In this document: positions 1-9,037 of the stretch, one piece after another
How positions within the stretch are numbered: the stretch's first letter is position 1
How the letters are laid out: every line of letters begins with the position of its first letter
DNA from: Insolitispirillum peregrinum
GTDB lineage: Bacteria > Pseudomonadota > Alphaproteobacteria > Rhodospirillales > Rhodospirillaceae
Assembly (NCBI RefSeq): GCF_900156605.1
Contig: NZ_FTOA01000003.1
Location: forward strand, 372,001-436,000
DNA: 64,000 nucleotides
Direction: 5' to 3'
Program-made: the position numbers and the translations under genes
Notes under the pieces: generated by a model
The model's input: only the letters and a program-made list of their open reading frames with translations
What the model was told of the DNA's origin: nothing
Database searches by the model: none

Positions 1-238
1 GTGTCACTGTAGGCGATGTGCCATGGCGATGCCAATGTTTCCGATGAACGAACGGCGCGTCTCACCCGTTCGCTTTTATCAGGAAAAGCGCAAGAGCAGG
101 ACACGCGAACGGTCTGTCAATCGATGTAGGGTGAATGCCAGCGGACATGTCCATGGCACGAGAAAGGTGCCACTCTCACCGTTATCGATGCCCGGATGAA
201 CCGGGGCACAGGCACGGGAAGCGGCACCTGCCTCAGAC
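1..238. other. Intergenic edge downstream of acpP, no gene seen
   Basis: On the minus strand this follows acpP, where fabF usually lies. The longest minus-strand start here gives only a seven-codon frame, and no FabF N-terminus is visible, so fabF, if present, starts beyond the window edge. A small CCGG-type hairpin occurs near 190-210 without a T-run. I see no promoter or RNA gene. Confidence 0.4.
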
Positions 239-478
239 TCAGCCGGCGTTCGCCGCTTCGATGAAGCTGATGGCGTCCTGAACGGTCAGGATCTTTTCCG
301 CCGCATCGTCGGGGATTTCGACGCCGAATTCTTCTTCGAAAGCCATCACCAGCTCGACGGTGTCCAGGCTGTCGGCGCCCAGGTCGTCGATGAAGGAGGA
401 GTTTTCGGCAACCTTGGCTTCTTCCACGCCCAGGTGCTCAATCACGATCTTCTTAACGCGATCGGCGACGTCGCTCAT
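239..478 (-). CDS. acpP: Acyl carrier protein
   Basis: Small acidic protein of 79 residues, the usual length for the family. It carries growing acyl chains on a 4'-phosphopantetheine arm in type II fatty-acid synthesis in the cytoplasm. The attachment motif DSL is present, with the modified serine at about residue 37 ([10 protein letters not shown]), followed by the acidic recognition helix. It lies downstream of fabD and fabG on the same strand, the classical fabD-fabG-acpP order, but 256 bp separate it from fabG, so it probably has its own promoter, as is common for this very abundant protein. An AGGAT-type ribosome site precedes the ATG. Confidence 0.97.
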   Translation of the reverse strand: MSDVADRVKKIVIEHLGVEEAKVAENSSFIDDLGADSLDTVELVMAFEEEFGVEIPDDAAEKILTVQDAISFIEAANAG

Positions 479-734
479 GTTGATATCCTCAGTTCCAAAG
501 TTAATAGGGGGCTAGCCTGATAGCCCGTGACAGGTATTGTGTCAGGTCGTTGTTTGTCGGCCCGATTTGAACCTTACTGCGTCCCAGGTCAAGCAAAATT
601 GGCGCCCGTATCTACCACGATTGAATTGCTTTGACCACAGGGGTCTGTCGCAAGCTGTGAAGTTTTGCGCACTTTTTACACAAAACTGTCATTTTATCGT
701 TTTAAATCAGGGCATAAGGCTCGCGGTTTTCCGC

Positions 735-1472
735 TTAGATCATCGCCATGCCGCCGTTGACGTGCAGGGTCTGACCGGTGACATAGCCTGCTTCATCGCT
801 GGAAAGATAGACGACAGCCGAGGCGATATCGTCGCTCGAGCCCATGCGGCCCATCGGGATTCCGGCGTTCAGCTTTTCTTTCTGGGCATCGGGCAGGACT
901 TCGGTCATCGCGGTGGCAATGAAGCCCGGTGCAACGCAGTTGACGGTGATCCCGCGTGAGGCGACTTCGGCGGCCAGCGACTTGGACATGCCGATCAGGC
1001 CCGCCTTCGAGGCGGCATAGTTGCACTGGCCGGGGTTGCCGGTCACGCCAACGATCGAGGTGATGGAGATGATGCGGCCATGGCGGCGCTTCATCATGCC
1101 CTTCAGGCAGGCGCGGGCGAGCTGGAACGACGAGGTCAGGTTGACGCGCAGGACGGCATCCCAGTCTTCGTCCTTCATCCGCATCGCCAGCGTGTCACGG
1201 GTCAGGCCGGCGTTGTTGACCAGAATGTCCACCTGTCCCATTGCCTGTTCCGCCGCCGGAATCAGGGCGGCGACGCTGTCGGCATCCGACAGGTTGGCGG
1301 GGGTGACGAAAGCGCGCTCGCCAAGGCTGGCGGCCAGCTCTTCCAGCTTTTCCACCCGGGTGCCAGAGAGGGCGACGGTGGCGCCACGGGCGTGCAGGGC
1401 GGTGGCAATGGCACCACCGATGCCGCCGGTGGCACCGGTGATCAGGGCGGTCTTACCAGTCAAATCGAACAT
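735..1472 (-). CDS. fabG: 3-oxoacyl-[acyl-carrier-protein] reductase
   Basis: Short-chain dehydrogenase of 245 residues that reduces 3-oxoacyl-ACP with NADPH in the fatty-acid elongation cycle. Visible motifs are the TGATGGIG dinucleotide-binding loop (residues 13-20), NNAG (about 86-89), the catalytic Ser139, the YAASK motif with Tyr152 and Lys156, and a C-terminal GGMAMI end typical of FabG. The gene follows fabD by 81 bp on the same strand and precedes acpP, which supports the assignment over a generic SDR. Confidence 0.95.
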   Translation of the reverse strand: MFDLTGKTALITGATGGIGGAIATALHARGATVALSGTRVEKLEELAASLGERAFVTPANLSDADSVAALIPAAEQAMGQVDILVNNAGLTRDTLAMRMKDEDWDAVLRVNLTSSFQLARACLKGMMKRRHGRIISITSIVGVTGNPGQCNYAASKAGLIGMSKSLAAEVASRGITVNCVAPGFIATAMTEVLPDAQKEKLNAGIPMGRMGSSDDIASAVVYLSSDEAGYVTGQTLHVNGGMAMI

Positions 1473-1553
1473 CGTCAGATGTCCTTTCAGTTATGGGGGT
1501 CGTGTCAGGATCACCGTCTGCAACGGCGGTGATCCTGAAAACAGGGGCTGGTC

Positions 1554-2498
1554 TCAGGCGAGGCTGGCCAGGAAGACGTCGATGTCGGCCGGGGTGTTCA
1601 GGGCCTGACCACTGACCTCCTTGTCGATGCGCTTGGCAAGGCCCGACAGGACTTTGCCCGCGCCGCATTCGACCAGCGAGGTCACGCCCTGATCCTTCAG
1701 CCACAGCACGCTTTCCCGCCAGCGGACCGAGCCGGTCACCTGCTGCACCAGCAGGTCACGCAGGACGGCGGGGTTGCTTTCGGCGCGGGCGATGACGTTG
1801 GCCACCACCGGCACCACCGGAGCCTGGAAGCTGACCTCCGCCAGAGCAGCAGCCATCACCTCGGCGGCGGGCTTCATCAGGGCGCAATGGAAGGGAGCGG
1901 ACACCGGCAGCAGCATGGCGCGCTTGGCACCCTTTTCTGCGGCGATCTTTACGGCGCGTTCGACCGCGGCCCTGGAGCCGGACACCACCACCTGTCCCGG
2001 AGCATTGTCGTTGGCCGCTTCGCAGACGTCGCCTTCAGCGGCTTCTGCGGCAACGGCCTGAGCCTGCTCCAGATCCAGTCCGAGCAGGGCTGCCATCGCC
2101 CCTTCGCCGACCGGAACGGCCTGCTGCATCGCCTTGCCGCGCGTCTTCAGCAGGCGGGCGGTGTCGGCAATGCTGAGGGCGCCAGCGGCGCACAGGGCCG
2201 AATATTCCCCCAGCGAATGGCCAGCCACATAAGAGCAGGTGGCGGCCAGATCGAGGCCCTTGTCCTGCAGAACCCGAATCACCGCCATCGAGACGGCCAT
2301 CAGGGCTGGCTGGGCGTTTTCGGTCAGCGTCAGCTCATCGCCCGGACCGTCGAACATCAGGGCCGACAGGTTCTGTTCCAGGGCCGAATCGACTTCTTCA
2401 AAGACCTGTCGGGCGACCGGAAAGGCCTCGGCCAGTTCCTTGCCCATCCCGACTGCCTGCGAGCCTTGACCGGGGAATACGAACGCACGCGCCATCAC
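1554..2498 (-). CDS. fabD: Malonyl-CoA:ACP transacylase
   Basis: Protein of 314 residues that transfers malonyl from CoA to ACP, the entry step of fatty-acid synthesis. It starts with the FPGQGSQ motif (residues 8-14) and has the nucleophile elbow GHSLGE (93-98, Ser95) and a downstream SAPFHC segment carrying the catalytic His. The first gene of a fabD-fabG-acpP cluster, it is divergent from the rpsF ribosomal operon across about 280 bp. Two adjacent ATG codons open the frame; either may be used. Confidence 0.96.
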   Translation of the reverse strand: MMARAFVFPGQGSQAVGMGKELAEAFPVARQVFEEVDSALEQNLSALMFDGPGDELTLTENAQPALMAVSMAVIRVLQDKGLDLAATCSYVAGHSLGEYSALCAAGALSIADTARLLKTRGKAMQQAVPVGEGAMAALLGLDLEQAQAVAAEAAEGDVCEAANDNAPGQVVVSGSRAAVERAVKIAAEKGAKRAMLLPVSAPFHCALMKPAAEVMAAALAEVSFQAPVVPVVANVIARAESNPAVLRDLLVQQVTGSVRWRESVLWLKDQGVTSLVECGAGKVLSGLAKRIDKEVSGQALNTPADIDVFLASLA

Positions 2499-2657
2499 GC
2501 ATAATCCTTTAAACGGGTTTCGTCAGTGCTGTCTGGTTGACTGCGACGGCGGCGAGGGTGCGAAAGCCCGCCCGGCCTGTCAAGTCCTGCCGGTGCCCTG
2601 TGGGTATCGGCGGTTCGGTGATCGTGCGAAAGAATGCAGGAAATGCTGCGAATCTGT

Positions 2658-2685
2658 TTGCGTCAGGCGGGAAAGTCCGTATAGT
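2658..2685 (+). promoter_or_regulatory. Predicted sigma-70 promoter of the rpsF operon
   Basis: TTGCGT at 2658-2663 and TATAGT at 2680-2685 are separated by 16 bp and followed by a GC-rich discriminator (GCGCGG), as expected for a growth-rate-controlled ribosomal promoter. The start codon of rpsF is about 98 bp downstream, leaving room for a leader RNA. Inferred from sequence only. Confidence 0.5.
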
Positions 2686-2704
2686 GCGCGGCTTCACAAC
2701 CCTT

Positions 2705-2719
2705 GCCGGATGGTCCGGC
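2705..2719 (+). promoter_or_regulatory. Hairpin in the rpsF leader, possible S6:S18 autoregulatory element
   Basis: A perfect 6-bp stem GCCGGA/TCCGGC closes a 3-base loop about 65 bases before the rpsF start. Leaders of rpsF operons in many bacteria carry an RNA motif with CCG elements that binds the S6:S18 pair; whether this hairpin is that motif is a guess. Confidence 0.25.
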
Positions 2720-2782
2720 TATGCCTGCATATACCTCGCTCGCGGGGTGTGGGCTGAGAGAATCCAGAAGGGGTCTACCCTA

Positions 2783-3175
2783 ATGCCTCTGTATGAAAGC
2801 GTGTTCATCGCTCGTCAGGACATTTCTTCCACTCAGGTGGAAGCCCTGGCCGATGAAATGGCTGGCATCATTGCCAGCCTGGGCGGCACTGTCTCCAAGA
2901 AGGAATTCTGGGGCCTGCGCAACCTGGCCTACCGGATGAACAAGAACCGGAAGGGTCATTACGTTCTGTTCAACATCGACGCTCCGGCCGCTGCCGTCAT
3001 CGAAATGGAACGCGTGATGCGTTTCAACGAAGACGTCCTGCGCACCCTGACCGTGCGTGTTGAAGAGCTGGAAGAAGGCCAGTCGGCCGTCCTTCTGCAA
3101 AAGAACGAACGGGCCGAACGTGGCCCGCGTGGTCCCCGCGGCGGTAATCGCCGTGAGCGTTCCGACCGCGATTAA
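2783..3175 (+). CDS. rpsF: 30S ribosomal protein S6
   Basis: Protein of 130 residues beginning [13 protein letters not shown], the typical S6 N-terminus, with a [16 protein letters not shown] core and a basic Arg/Gly-rich tail. It binds S18 in the platform of the small subunit. The open frame extends further upstream, but the ATG at 2783 with the AAGGGG site before it matches the family start. First gene of the rpsF-rpsR-rplI operon, 14 bp before rpsR. Confidence 0.97.
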   Translation: MPLYESVFIARQDISSTQVEALADEMAGIIASLGGTVSKKEFWGLRNLAYRMNKNRKGHYVLFNIDAPAAAVIEMERVMRFNEDVLRTLTVRVEELEEGQSAVLLQKNERAERGPRGPRGGNRRERSDRD

Positions 3176-3189
3176 AGGAGATACAGACG

Positions 3190-3423
3190 ATGGCCGCTCC
3201 GCGTCGCCCGTTCTTCCGCCGCCGCAAAACCTGCCCGTTCTCGGGTGAAGGCGCGCCGAAGATTGACTACAAGGACATCAAGCTGCTGCAGCGCTACATT
3301 TCCGAGCGTGGCAAGATTGTCCCCAGCCGCATCACCGCGGTTTCCGCCAAGAAGCAGCGTGAACTGGCCCGCGCCATCAAGCGCGCCCGCTTCCTCGCTC
3401 TTCTGCCCTACGTCGTGAAGTAA
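3190..3423 (+). CDS. rpsR: 30S ribosomal protein S18
   Basis: Basic protein of 77 residues with the S18 hallmark [10 protein letters not shown] near the start and the [18 protein letters not shown] segment, including the conserved [21 protein letters not shown] run. It partners with S6 on the ribosomal platform. An AAAGGAG ribosome site lies just after the rpsF stop. Family-typical length. Confidence 0.98.
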   Translation: MAAPRRPFFRRRKTCPFSGEGAPKIDYKDIKLLQRYISERGKIVPSRITAVSAKKQRELARAIKRARFLALLPYVVK

Positions 3424-3436
3424 GGGAGAGAAGAGA

Positions 3437-4003
3437 ATGGCTGCTGTTGAGATCATCCTCCTCGAACGCGTTGAAAAACTGGGCCAGATGGGCGATGTCG
3501 TCCGTGTGAAGCCGGGTTTTGCTCGCAACTACCTGCTGCCCCAGCAGAAGGCCCTGCGCGCGACCAAGGCCAACATGGCCCTGTTCGAAGCCCAGCGTGT
3601 CGAGCTGGAAGCGATGAACCTGAAGCGTCGTCAGGAAGCCGAAGCCGTTGCCGAACAGATGAAGGACGTTCGTCTGATTCTGGTTCGCGCCGCTGGCGAA
3701 AGCGGACAGCTGTACGGTTCGGTCGCTGCCCGCGACATCCAGGAAGGTCTGAAGGCCGACGGTATCAAGACCGAACGTCGCCAGATCGAACTGGACCAGG
3801 TGATCAAGTCGCTTGGTACCACCGCTGTGCGTATCCGTCTGCACCCGGAAGTCGCCGTCACCATCGCCGTCGTCGTTGCCCGTTCGGTTGAAGAAGCCGA
3901 AGCCGGCTTCGTCGCCGCCGAAGTGGTGGAAGACGAAGAGCTGGAAGACGAAGACGAAGACGTCGATGCTGATGATATCGAAGACGAAGGCGAACCCGCC
4001 TAA
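3437..4003 (+). CDS. rplI: 50S ribosomal protein L9 with acidic tail
   Basis: Protein of 188 residues; the N-terminal half has the L9 signature (LGQMGDVVRVKPGFARNYLLP at about 14-34) and the C-terminal rRNA-binding domain includes LYGSVAARDI. It is about 40 residues longer than E. coli L9 because of a strongly acidic C-terminal extension rich in Glu and Asp, a feature seen in several alphaproteobacteria. Last gene of the rpsF operon, followed directly by a strong terminator. Confidence 0.97.
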   Translation: MAAVEIILLERVEKLGQMGDVVRVKPGFARNYLLPQQKALRATKANMALFEAQRVELEAMNLKRRQEAEAVAEQMKDVRLILVRAAGESGQLYGSVAARDIQEGLKADGIKTERRQIELDQVIKSLGTTAVRIRLHPEVAVTIAVVVARSVEEAEAGFVAAEVVEDEELEDEDEDVDADDIEDEGEPA

Positions 4004-4037
4004 GGCTTTGGTGTCATTATCTGACACGATCCAGAGA

Positions 4038-4066
4038 GGGCCACCCTGTTCGGGGTGGCCCTTTTT
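4038..4066 (+). terminator. Rho-independent terminator of the rpsF-rpsR-rplI operon
   Basis: A perfect 9-bp stem GGGCCACCC/GGGTGGCCC with a 6-base loop is followed by TTTTT, 35 bp after the rplI stop. Confidence 0.93.
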
Positions 4067-4119
4067 GTTTAGTCGGGTATGATGGGCCGCCCTGCGGGGT
4101 TGTTTCTGGTTTTGGGTTT

Positions 4120-5676
4120 TTGAGTACGCTGATGATGGACGAAACATCCTCCTATCCGGTTCCGGCCTATGTGGGCGATGCGGCGGTTGGCGATGCGGGA
4201 GCCTCATGGCGTGAACCTCCGCACAACATCGAAGCCGAACAGGCTCTGTTGGGGGCAATCTTTCAGTCGAACCGCGCCTATGAACGGGTGTCGGAATTCC
4301 TGATGGCCGAGCATTTTGCCAATGCCCTGCATGGCCGCATCTTTGAATCCTGCGGCAAGCTGATCGAACAGGGCCATCTGGCAACGCCGGTAACGCTGAA
4401 AGCCTATCTGGAAAACGACCCGTTGATGAAAGAGGCCGGGGGCGTTGCCTATCTGGCCGAATTGGCCAACGCGGTGGTGACGGTGGTCAACGCCGAGGAC
4501 TATGGCCGCCAGATTCACGACTTTGCCATGCGGCGTCAGTTGATCGACCTGGGGACCGGGATGGTCAACGATGCCTTTGAGGTTGAGTTTGACCATACCG
4601 CGATGGACCAGATCGAGTCCGCCGAACAACGGCTGTACGATCTGGCGACCACCGGCAAGCAGGAAGGCGGCTTTCAGGATTTCCGTATGGCGCTCCATAC
4701 GGCGGTCAAAATGGCCGAAGCCGCCCACAAGCGCGAAGGCCAGTTGGCCGGGGTACCGACCGATCTGATGGATCTGGACAAGAAACTCGGTGGCCTGCAC
4801 CCTTCCGACTTGCTGATTCTGGCCGGACGCCCGTCGATGGGAAAAACGGCACTGGCGACCTGTATCGCCTTTAACGCCGCCAAGCTGTACCGCGAGCACA
4901 TCGACGAGTCGGGCAATCGGCAGGTGCTTGACGGCGCCAAAGTGGCCTTCTTTTCGCTCGAAATGTCGGCGGAACAGCTGGCCACCCGCCTGTTGGCGCA
5001 GGAAGCGGAAATCAGTTCGCATAAAATCCGTACCGGTGAACTGTCAAACGATGACTTCACCCGCATGGTCACGGTGGCGCAGGAACTCTCGGTCCTGCCG
5101 CTGTTCATTGACGATACTCCGGCACTCAGTATTTCCGCCGTCCGCACCCGTTGCCGCCGTCTGGCCCGCCAGCAGGGTCTGGGGCTGATCGTGGTTGACT
5201 ATCTTCAGTTGCTGAGCGGTGGTCCGGGTTTTGGGGAGTCACGCGTGCAGGAAGTCTCGGCCATTACCCGTGGTCTGAAAGCCATCGCCAAGGAACTGAA
5301 CGTGCCGGTGATGGCGCTGTCGCAGTTGTCGCGTGCGGTGGAACAGCGTGAAGACAAACGCCCGCAATTGTCCGACTTGCGTGAATCCGGCTCGATCGAG
5401 CAGGACGCCGACGTGGTGATGTTTGTATACCGCGAGCAGTACTATCTGGAACGTGCCGAGCCCAGCCGTCGCCCGGATGAAGGCGAAGACAAGTTCATGG
5501 AGCGCTATGCCGATTGGCAAAAACGCTGTGAAAAGGCTCATAATGTCGGTGAAGTGATCGTTGCCAAGCAGCGACATGGCCCAATTGGGGGGGTTAAGTT
5601 GTATTTTGACGGTAACTTCACCAAATTCGGTAACCTGATGAACCATGATCATGGGGACGACGACGATTATGAATGA
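4120..5676 (+). CDS. dnaB: Replicative DNA helicase DnaB
   Basis: Ring helicase of 518 residues that unwinds DNA at the replication fork. The N-terminal primase-interacting domain starts at EPPHNIEAEQALLGAI (about 30-45) and the RecA-like domain carries the Walker A GRPSMGKTALA (about 230-240), Walker B LIVVDYLQLL and the SDLRESGSIEQDADVV segment. The longest frame opens with TTG at 4120; ATG codons at 4132 and 4135 are credible alternatives. The 3' end overlaps alr by 8 bp (ATGAATGA), suggesting translational coupling. Confidence 0.96.
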   Translation: MSTLMMDETSSYPVPAYVGDAAVGDAGASWREPPHNIEAEQALLGAIFQSNRAYERVSEFLMAEHFANALHGRIFESCGKLIEQGHLATPVTLKAYLENDPLMKEAGGVAYLAELANAVVTVVNAEDYGRQIHDFAMRRQLIDLGTGMVNDAFEVEFDHTAMDQIESAEQRLYDLATTGKQEGGFQDFRMALHTAVKMAEAAHKREGQLAGVPTDLMDLDKKLGGLHPSDLLILAGRPSMGKTALATCIAFNAAKLYREHIDESGNRQVLDGAKVAFFSLEMSAEQLATRLLAQEAEISSHKIRTGELSNDDFTRMVTVAQELSVLPLFIDDTPALSISAVRTRCRRLARQQGLGLIVVDYLQLLSGGPGFGESRVQEVSAITRGLKAIAKELNVPVMALSQLSRAVEQREDKRPQLSDLRESGSIEQDADVVMFVYREQYYLERAEPSRRPDEGEDKFMERYADWQKRCEKAHNVGEVIVAKQRHGPIGGVKLYFDGNFTKFGNLMNHDHGDDDDYE

Positions 5677-6814
5677 GAGCACGCCCTTGGACCGGCCTTT
5701 TTCTTCGTCCTCTGCCCACGCTGGTGGACTGTTGACCGTTGATCTGGGGGCGGTGGCCGACAACTGGCGTCATATGGCCGCGCTGATGGGGGCCAAAGAG
5801 GCCGCCGGAGTGGTCAAGGCCAATGCTTATGGACTGGGGGTGGAGGCTGTCGGGCGGGTGCTGGCGGCGGCTGGCTGCCGGACGTTCTTTGTGGCGGTGC
5901 CCGAGGAAGGTGTCCAGCTGCGCAAGGTGGTGCCCGGAGCGGTGATTTATGTCCTGTCCGGCCCGATTGGCAGCAGCGAGGGACTGGCTCCGTTCCTGAA
6001 GTCCAATCTGCGGCCTATTCTGAACTGTGCTGATCAGGTGGCCCTGTGGCGGTCCCATGCCCCGGGGGCGGCACCCTATGGCCTGCACCTTGAAACCGGG
6101 ATGAACCGGCTTGGGTTGCCGGAATTCGAAGCGCGGGCGATGGCGACCAATCTGGCGCCGTCGCTGGTGATCAGTCATCTTGCCTGTGCCGACGTGCCCA
6201 ATCATCCGTTGACCGAAGAGCAGTTGCGGGCCTTTACCGAATTACGGTCGCTGTATCCGACGGCGCGGGCCTCTCTGGCCAATTCGGCGGGTGTCATGCT
6301 GGGCCGTGACTATCATTTTGACCTTGCCCGTCCCGGACTGGCCCTGTATGGCGGCAATCCGTTGCCGCATCTGCCCAATCCTTTGGCGCAGGTTCTGACC
6401 TTGCAGCTCAGGGTGTTGCAGGTTCGTCGCGTTGACACCCCCCAGAGCGTTGGCTATGGTGCCACCTACCGGGCGCCTGCAGGGACTGTGCTGGCGACGG
6501 TGGCCGCGGGCTATGCCGATGGCCTGCTACGCTCGCTGGGCAATTCGGGTTGGGGGTTGCTGGGGGGAGTCCGTGTTCCGGTGGCTGGCCGGGTGTCGAT
6601 GGACCTGATCACGTTCGACGTGAGCGAGGCTCCGTCGCAAGCCGTGTACAGCGGGGCGCTGATTACCCTGATCGGGCGGGAAACGGCGGACAGCACAGAA
6701 CAGGCGCATACCCTTGATGAGCTGGCCACCGAAGCCGGAACGATTCCTTACGAACTGCTGACCTCCCTCAGCCGTCGTTATGCTCGCCGCTATGTGGGAG
6801 GCGCCGGTTCATGA
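5669..6814 (+). CDS. alr: Alanine racemase
   Basis: PLP enzyme of about 381 residues converting L- to D-alanine for peptidoglycan. The PLP lysine lies in VVKANAYGLG, and the second-subunit tyrosine region GYGATYRAPAGTVLATVAAGYADG is present, as is the C-terminal TIPYELLTSLSRRY. I place the start at the ATG at 5669, which overlaps the dnaB stop; an in-frame ATG at 5645 would lengthen the overlap. Ends in an ATGA overlap with the next gene. Confidence 0.95.
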   Translation: MNESTPLDRPFSSSSAHAGGLLTVDLGAVADNWRHMAALMGAKEAAGVVKANAYGLGVEAVGRVLAAAGCRTFFVAVPEEGVQLRKVVPGAVIYVLSGPIGSSEGLAPFLKSNLRPILNCADQVALWRSHAPGAAPYGLHLETGMNRLGLPEFEARAMATNLAPSLVISHLACADVPNHPLTEEQLRAFTELRSLYPTARASLANSAGVMLGRDYHFDLARPGLALYGGNPLPHLPNPLAQVLTLQLRVLQVRRVDTPQSVGYGATYRAPAGTVLATVAAGYADGLLRSLGNSGWGLLGGVRVPVAGRVSMDLITFDVSEAPSQAVYSGALITLIGRETADSTEQAHTLDELATEAGTIPYELLTSLSRRYARRYVGGAGS

Positions 6815-7587
6815 CGCAGTTTCTGGCCCTGATCGGTCGGGTGTTTCTGGCATTTTTGCGCCACACCGGTCGATTGGTGACGTTCTCGGCAGTCGCTTTG
6901 TACAATATGGTGCTGCCGCCCTATTATGGCCGCACCCTCAGCCGCCAGATGATCGAAATCGGCTATTACTCCCTGCCGGTGGTCGGGCTGACCGCGATCT
7001 TTTCCGGCATGGTGCTGGCCCTGCAAAGCCATACCGGCTTCGCCCGTTTCTCTGCCGAAGGCGCGGTGGCAACGGTGGTGGTGATCTCGTTGACCCGCGA
7101 GCTGGGGCCGGTGCTGGCCGGGCTGATGGTGGCCGGGCGTGTCGGGGCGGCGATGGCCGCTGAAATCGGCACCATGCGGGTGACCGAACAGATCGACGCG
7201 CTGGTGACCCTGTCAACCAACCCGTTCAAATACCTGATCGCGCCGCGCCTGCTGGCGGCGGTGCTGATGTTGCCCGCGCTGGTGCTGGTGGCTGATATCG
7301 TCGGGGTGTTTGGCGGCTATCTGGTCGGGGTGTACAAGCTGGGGTTCAACCCGGCCAACTACATTCAGCGCACCTGGGAATACCTGCAGCCGCTGGACGT
7401 GATTTCCGGTCTGGTCAAGGCCGGGGTGTTCGGCTTCATCATTGCCCTGATGGGCTGCTATAACGGCTATCACTCCAAGGGTGGCGCGCAGGGCGTCGGC
7501 TCGGCAACCCGCAATGCGGTGGTGTCGGCCTCGATCCTGATTTTGACCTTCAACTATCTGATCACGGAGCTGTTCTTCGCACAATGA
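6811..7587 (+). CDS. mlaE: MlaE-family ABC transporter permease
   Basis: Integral membrane protein of 258 residues with the MlaE/TrgI permease signatures: a membrane-parallel N-terminal segment, then several helices, including the VISLTRELGPVLAGLMVAGRVGAAMAAEIGTM region (about 91-122), which is the most conserved part of the family. The family moves phospholipids between the inner and outer membranes together with an MCE-domain protein (MlaD). The gene overlaps both alr and the ATPase gene by 4 bp. No MCE-domain gene is next to it, so the partner must be elsewhere. Confidence 0.9.
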   Translation: MTQFLALIGRVFLAFLRHTGRLVTFSAVALYNMVLPPYYGRTLSRQMIEIGYYSLPVVGLTAIFSGMVLALQSHTGFARFSAEGAVATVVVISLTRELGPVLAGLMVAGRVGAAMAAEIGTMRVTEQIDALVTLSTNPFKYLIAPRLLAAVLMLPALVLVADIVGVFGGYLVGVYKLGFNPANYIQRTWEYLQPLDVISGLVKAGVFGFIIALMGCYNGYHSKGGAQGVGSATRNAVVSASILILTFNYLITELFFAQ

Positions 7588-8360
7588 CCAGCCCGCAGCC
7601 AAAAATCCGCATCGATAACGTTCACAAGGCCTTTGGGAAAAAGAAGGTCCTTGATGGCGTCAGTCTGACGGTCAGCAAGGGGGAGTCGCTGGTGATCATC
7701 GGCGGCTCGGGAACCGGGAAATCGGTCCTGCTGAAATGCATTCTCGGCCTGATGCAGCCCGACCGGGGGGCCATTCAGGTGGATGGCGAGGAACTGACCA
7801 CCCTGTCCACCCGCGAGCGGGAACGGGTGATGCACAAGTTCGGCATGCTGTTTCAGGGGGCGGCGCTGTTCGACTCGCTGCCGGTGTGGCAGAATGTTGC
7901 CTTCGGCCTGCTGCAACTGGGCAGGATGAGCCGCGCACAGGCGAAAGAGCTGGCGGTTGAAAAGCTGCGCTCGGTGGGCCTGAAGGCCGATGTGGCCGAC
8001 CTGTTCCCGTCCGAGCTGTCCGGCGGCATGCAAAAGCGTGTCGGTCTGGCGCGCGCCATTGCCGAAAAACCGGAAATCATCTTTTTCGACGAGCCGACAA
8101 CCGGTCTGGACCCGATCATGGCTGATGTGATCAACGAACTGATCATTGATTGCGCCAAGGATCTGGGGGCGACGACCTTGTCGATTACCCATGATATGGC
8201 CTCGGCCCGCAAGATTGCCGACCGGGTGGCCATGCTGTGGGAAGGGCGGATCATCTGGGAAGGTCCGGCCGCAGACGTGTTCAACTCGGGTAACCCCTAT
8301 GTTGACCAGTTCGTCCATGGTCGCGCCCATGGTCCGATCACCGATAACGCAGGGCGCTGA
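7584..8360 (+). CDS. mlaF: MlaF-family ABC transporter ATP-binding protein
   Basis: ATPase of 258 residues with Walker A GGSGTGKSVLLK (about 39-50), Q-loop, the LSGGMQKRVGLARAIA signature and Walker B EIIFFDEPTTGLDP, followed by the switch histidine in SITHDM. The C-terminal GNPYVDQFVHGRAHGPI end is typical of MlaF. It pairs with the permease whose stop overlaps its ATG. Predicted to power lipid transport for outer-membrane asymmetry. Confidence 0.92.
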   Translation: MTSPQPKIRIDNVHKAFGKKKVLDGVSLTVSKGESLVIIGGSGTGKSVLLKCILGLMQPDRGAIQVDGEELTTLSTRERERVMHKFGMLFQGAALFDSLPVWQNVAFGLLQLGRMSRAQAKELAVEKLRSVGLKADVADLFPSELSGGMQKRVGLARAIAEKPEIIFFDEPTTGLDPIMADVINELIIDCAKDLGATTLSITHDMASARKIADRVAMLWEGRIIWEGPAADVFNSGNPYVDQFVHGRAHGPITDNAGR

Positions 8361-8389
8361 TCGTCAACCCCCTGCCGGGAGAAACGCAG

Positions 8390-8995
8390 ATGGGTCTGAA
8401 ACTATATCGGCCGTTGATGCTGGCAGGGGCGATGATGGGCTGTCTGTGGGGGACCCCGGCGGCAGCGCAGTTCAGTGACCTGCTGGCCGTTCCCAAGGTT
8501 CTGATCGACCGGGCGATCGAGGCCCGTTCGACCACCGATATCGGGCGGGACAATGAGATCATCCTGAAGGTCAACGCGGCGATGGCCGATGTGGGGACGG
8601 TCAAGGCATCCAGCGAGATCTATGAACAGCGGTTGCTGATCACCGGCATCTTTGACGACAAGGCGGTCTATGACCATTTTTACAGCAAGATCAAGGGAAT
8701 CACCGGGATCAAGAAGCTGTATTGGCATGCGGTGTACATGGCCCCGGATGATCCCCGCCGCGCAAAGCTGCTGGACTGGTCCGATGTGTTGATCCTCGAT
8801 ACCAAGGCCGAAGCCCGGCTGGTCGGCAGCATGGATGTGGCCGACGTCAATTTCCGGGTGGCGGCGGACAGTACCGGAACGGTTTATGTCCTTGGGCGGG
8901 CGCGTTCGGACGCTGAACGTAAAGAGGCACTGGCACGGGCGAGAGACGGCAATACCGTGCAAAAGGTTGTCGATTACATCGTGGTCCGCCCGTAA
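8390..8995 (+). CDS. Secreted BON-domain protein
   Basis: Protein of 201 residues with a signal peptide ending in PAAA|QF (about residue 25), so it is predicted to be periplasmic. Two BON-like repeats follow: about 55-110 (VNAAMADVGTVKASSEIYEQRLLITGIFDD) and about 125-200, ending in VQKVVDYIVVRP. BON proteins (OsmY type) bind lipid membranes. It lies 29 bp after mlaF on the same strand, so a role with the lipid transporter is plausible but inferred. A Cys at residue 18 is not in a good lipobox. Confidence 0.82.
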   Translation: MGLKLYRPLMLAGAMMGCLWGTPAAAQFSDLLAVPKVLIDRAIEARSTTDIGRDNEIILKVNAAMADVGTVKASSEIYEQRLLITGIFDDKAVYDHFYSKIKGITGIKKLYWHAVYMAPDDPRRAKLLDWSDVLILDTKAEARLVGSMDVADVNFRVAADSTGTVYVLGRARSDAERKEALARARDGNTVQKVVDYIVVRP

Positions 8996-9037
8996 TCGCG
9001 GGGCTGACACCGCCTGTTTCTTGGAGGAGTCCCGTCC

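Noticed and set aside
1-238. Start of fabF downstream of acpP
   Set aside because: No minus-strand frame with a KAS II N-terminus is present before the edge.
2740-2785. TPP-riboswitch-like words (GGGGTGT..GGGCTGAGA..ACCC) before rpsF
   Set aside because: The P4/P5 part with CCTGATCTGG is missing and the downstream genes are ribosomal, so the resemblance is chance.
3377-4384. Long minus-strand frame opposite rplI and dnaB
   Set aside because: It mirrors highly expressed genes, has low-complexity composition and no family features; typical of antisense frames in GC-rich DNA.
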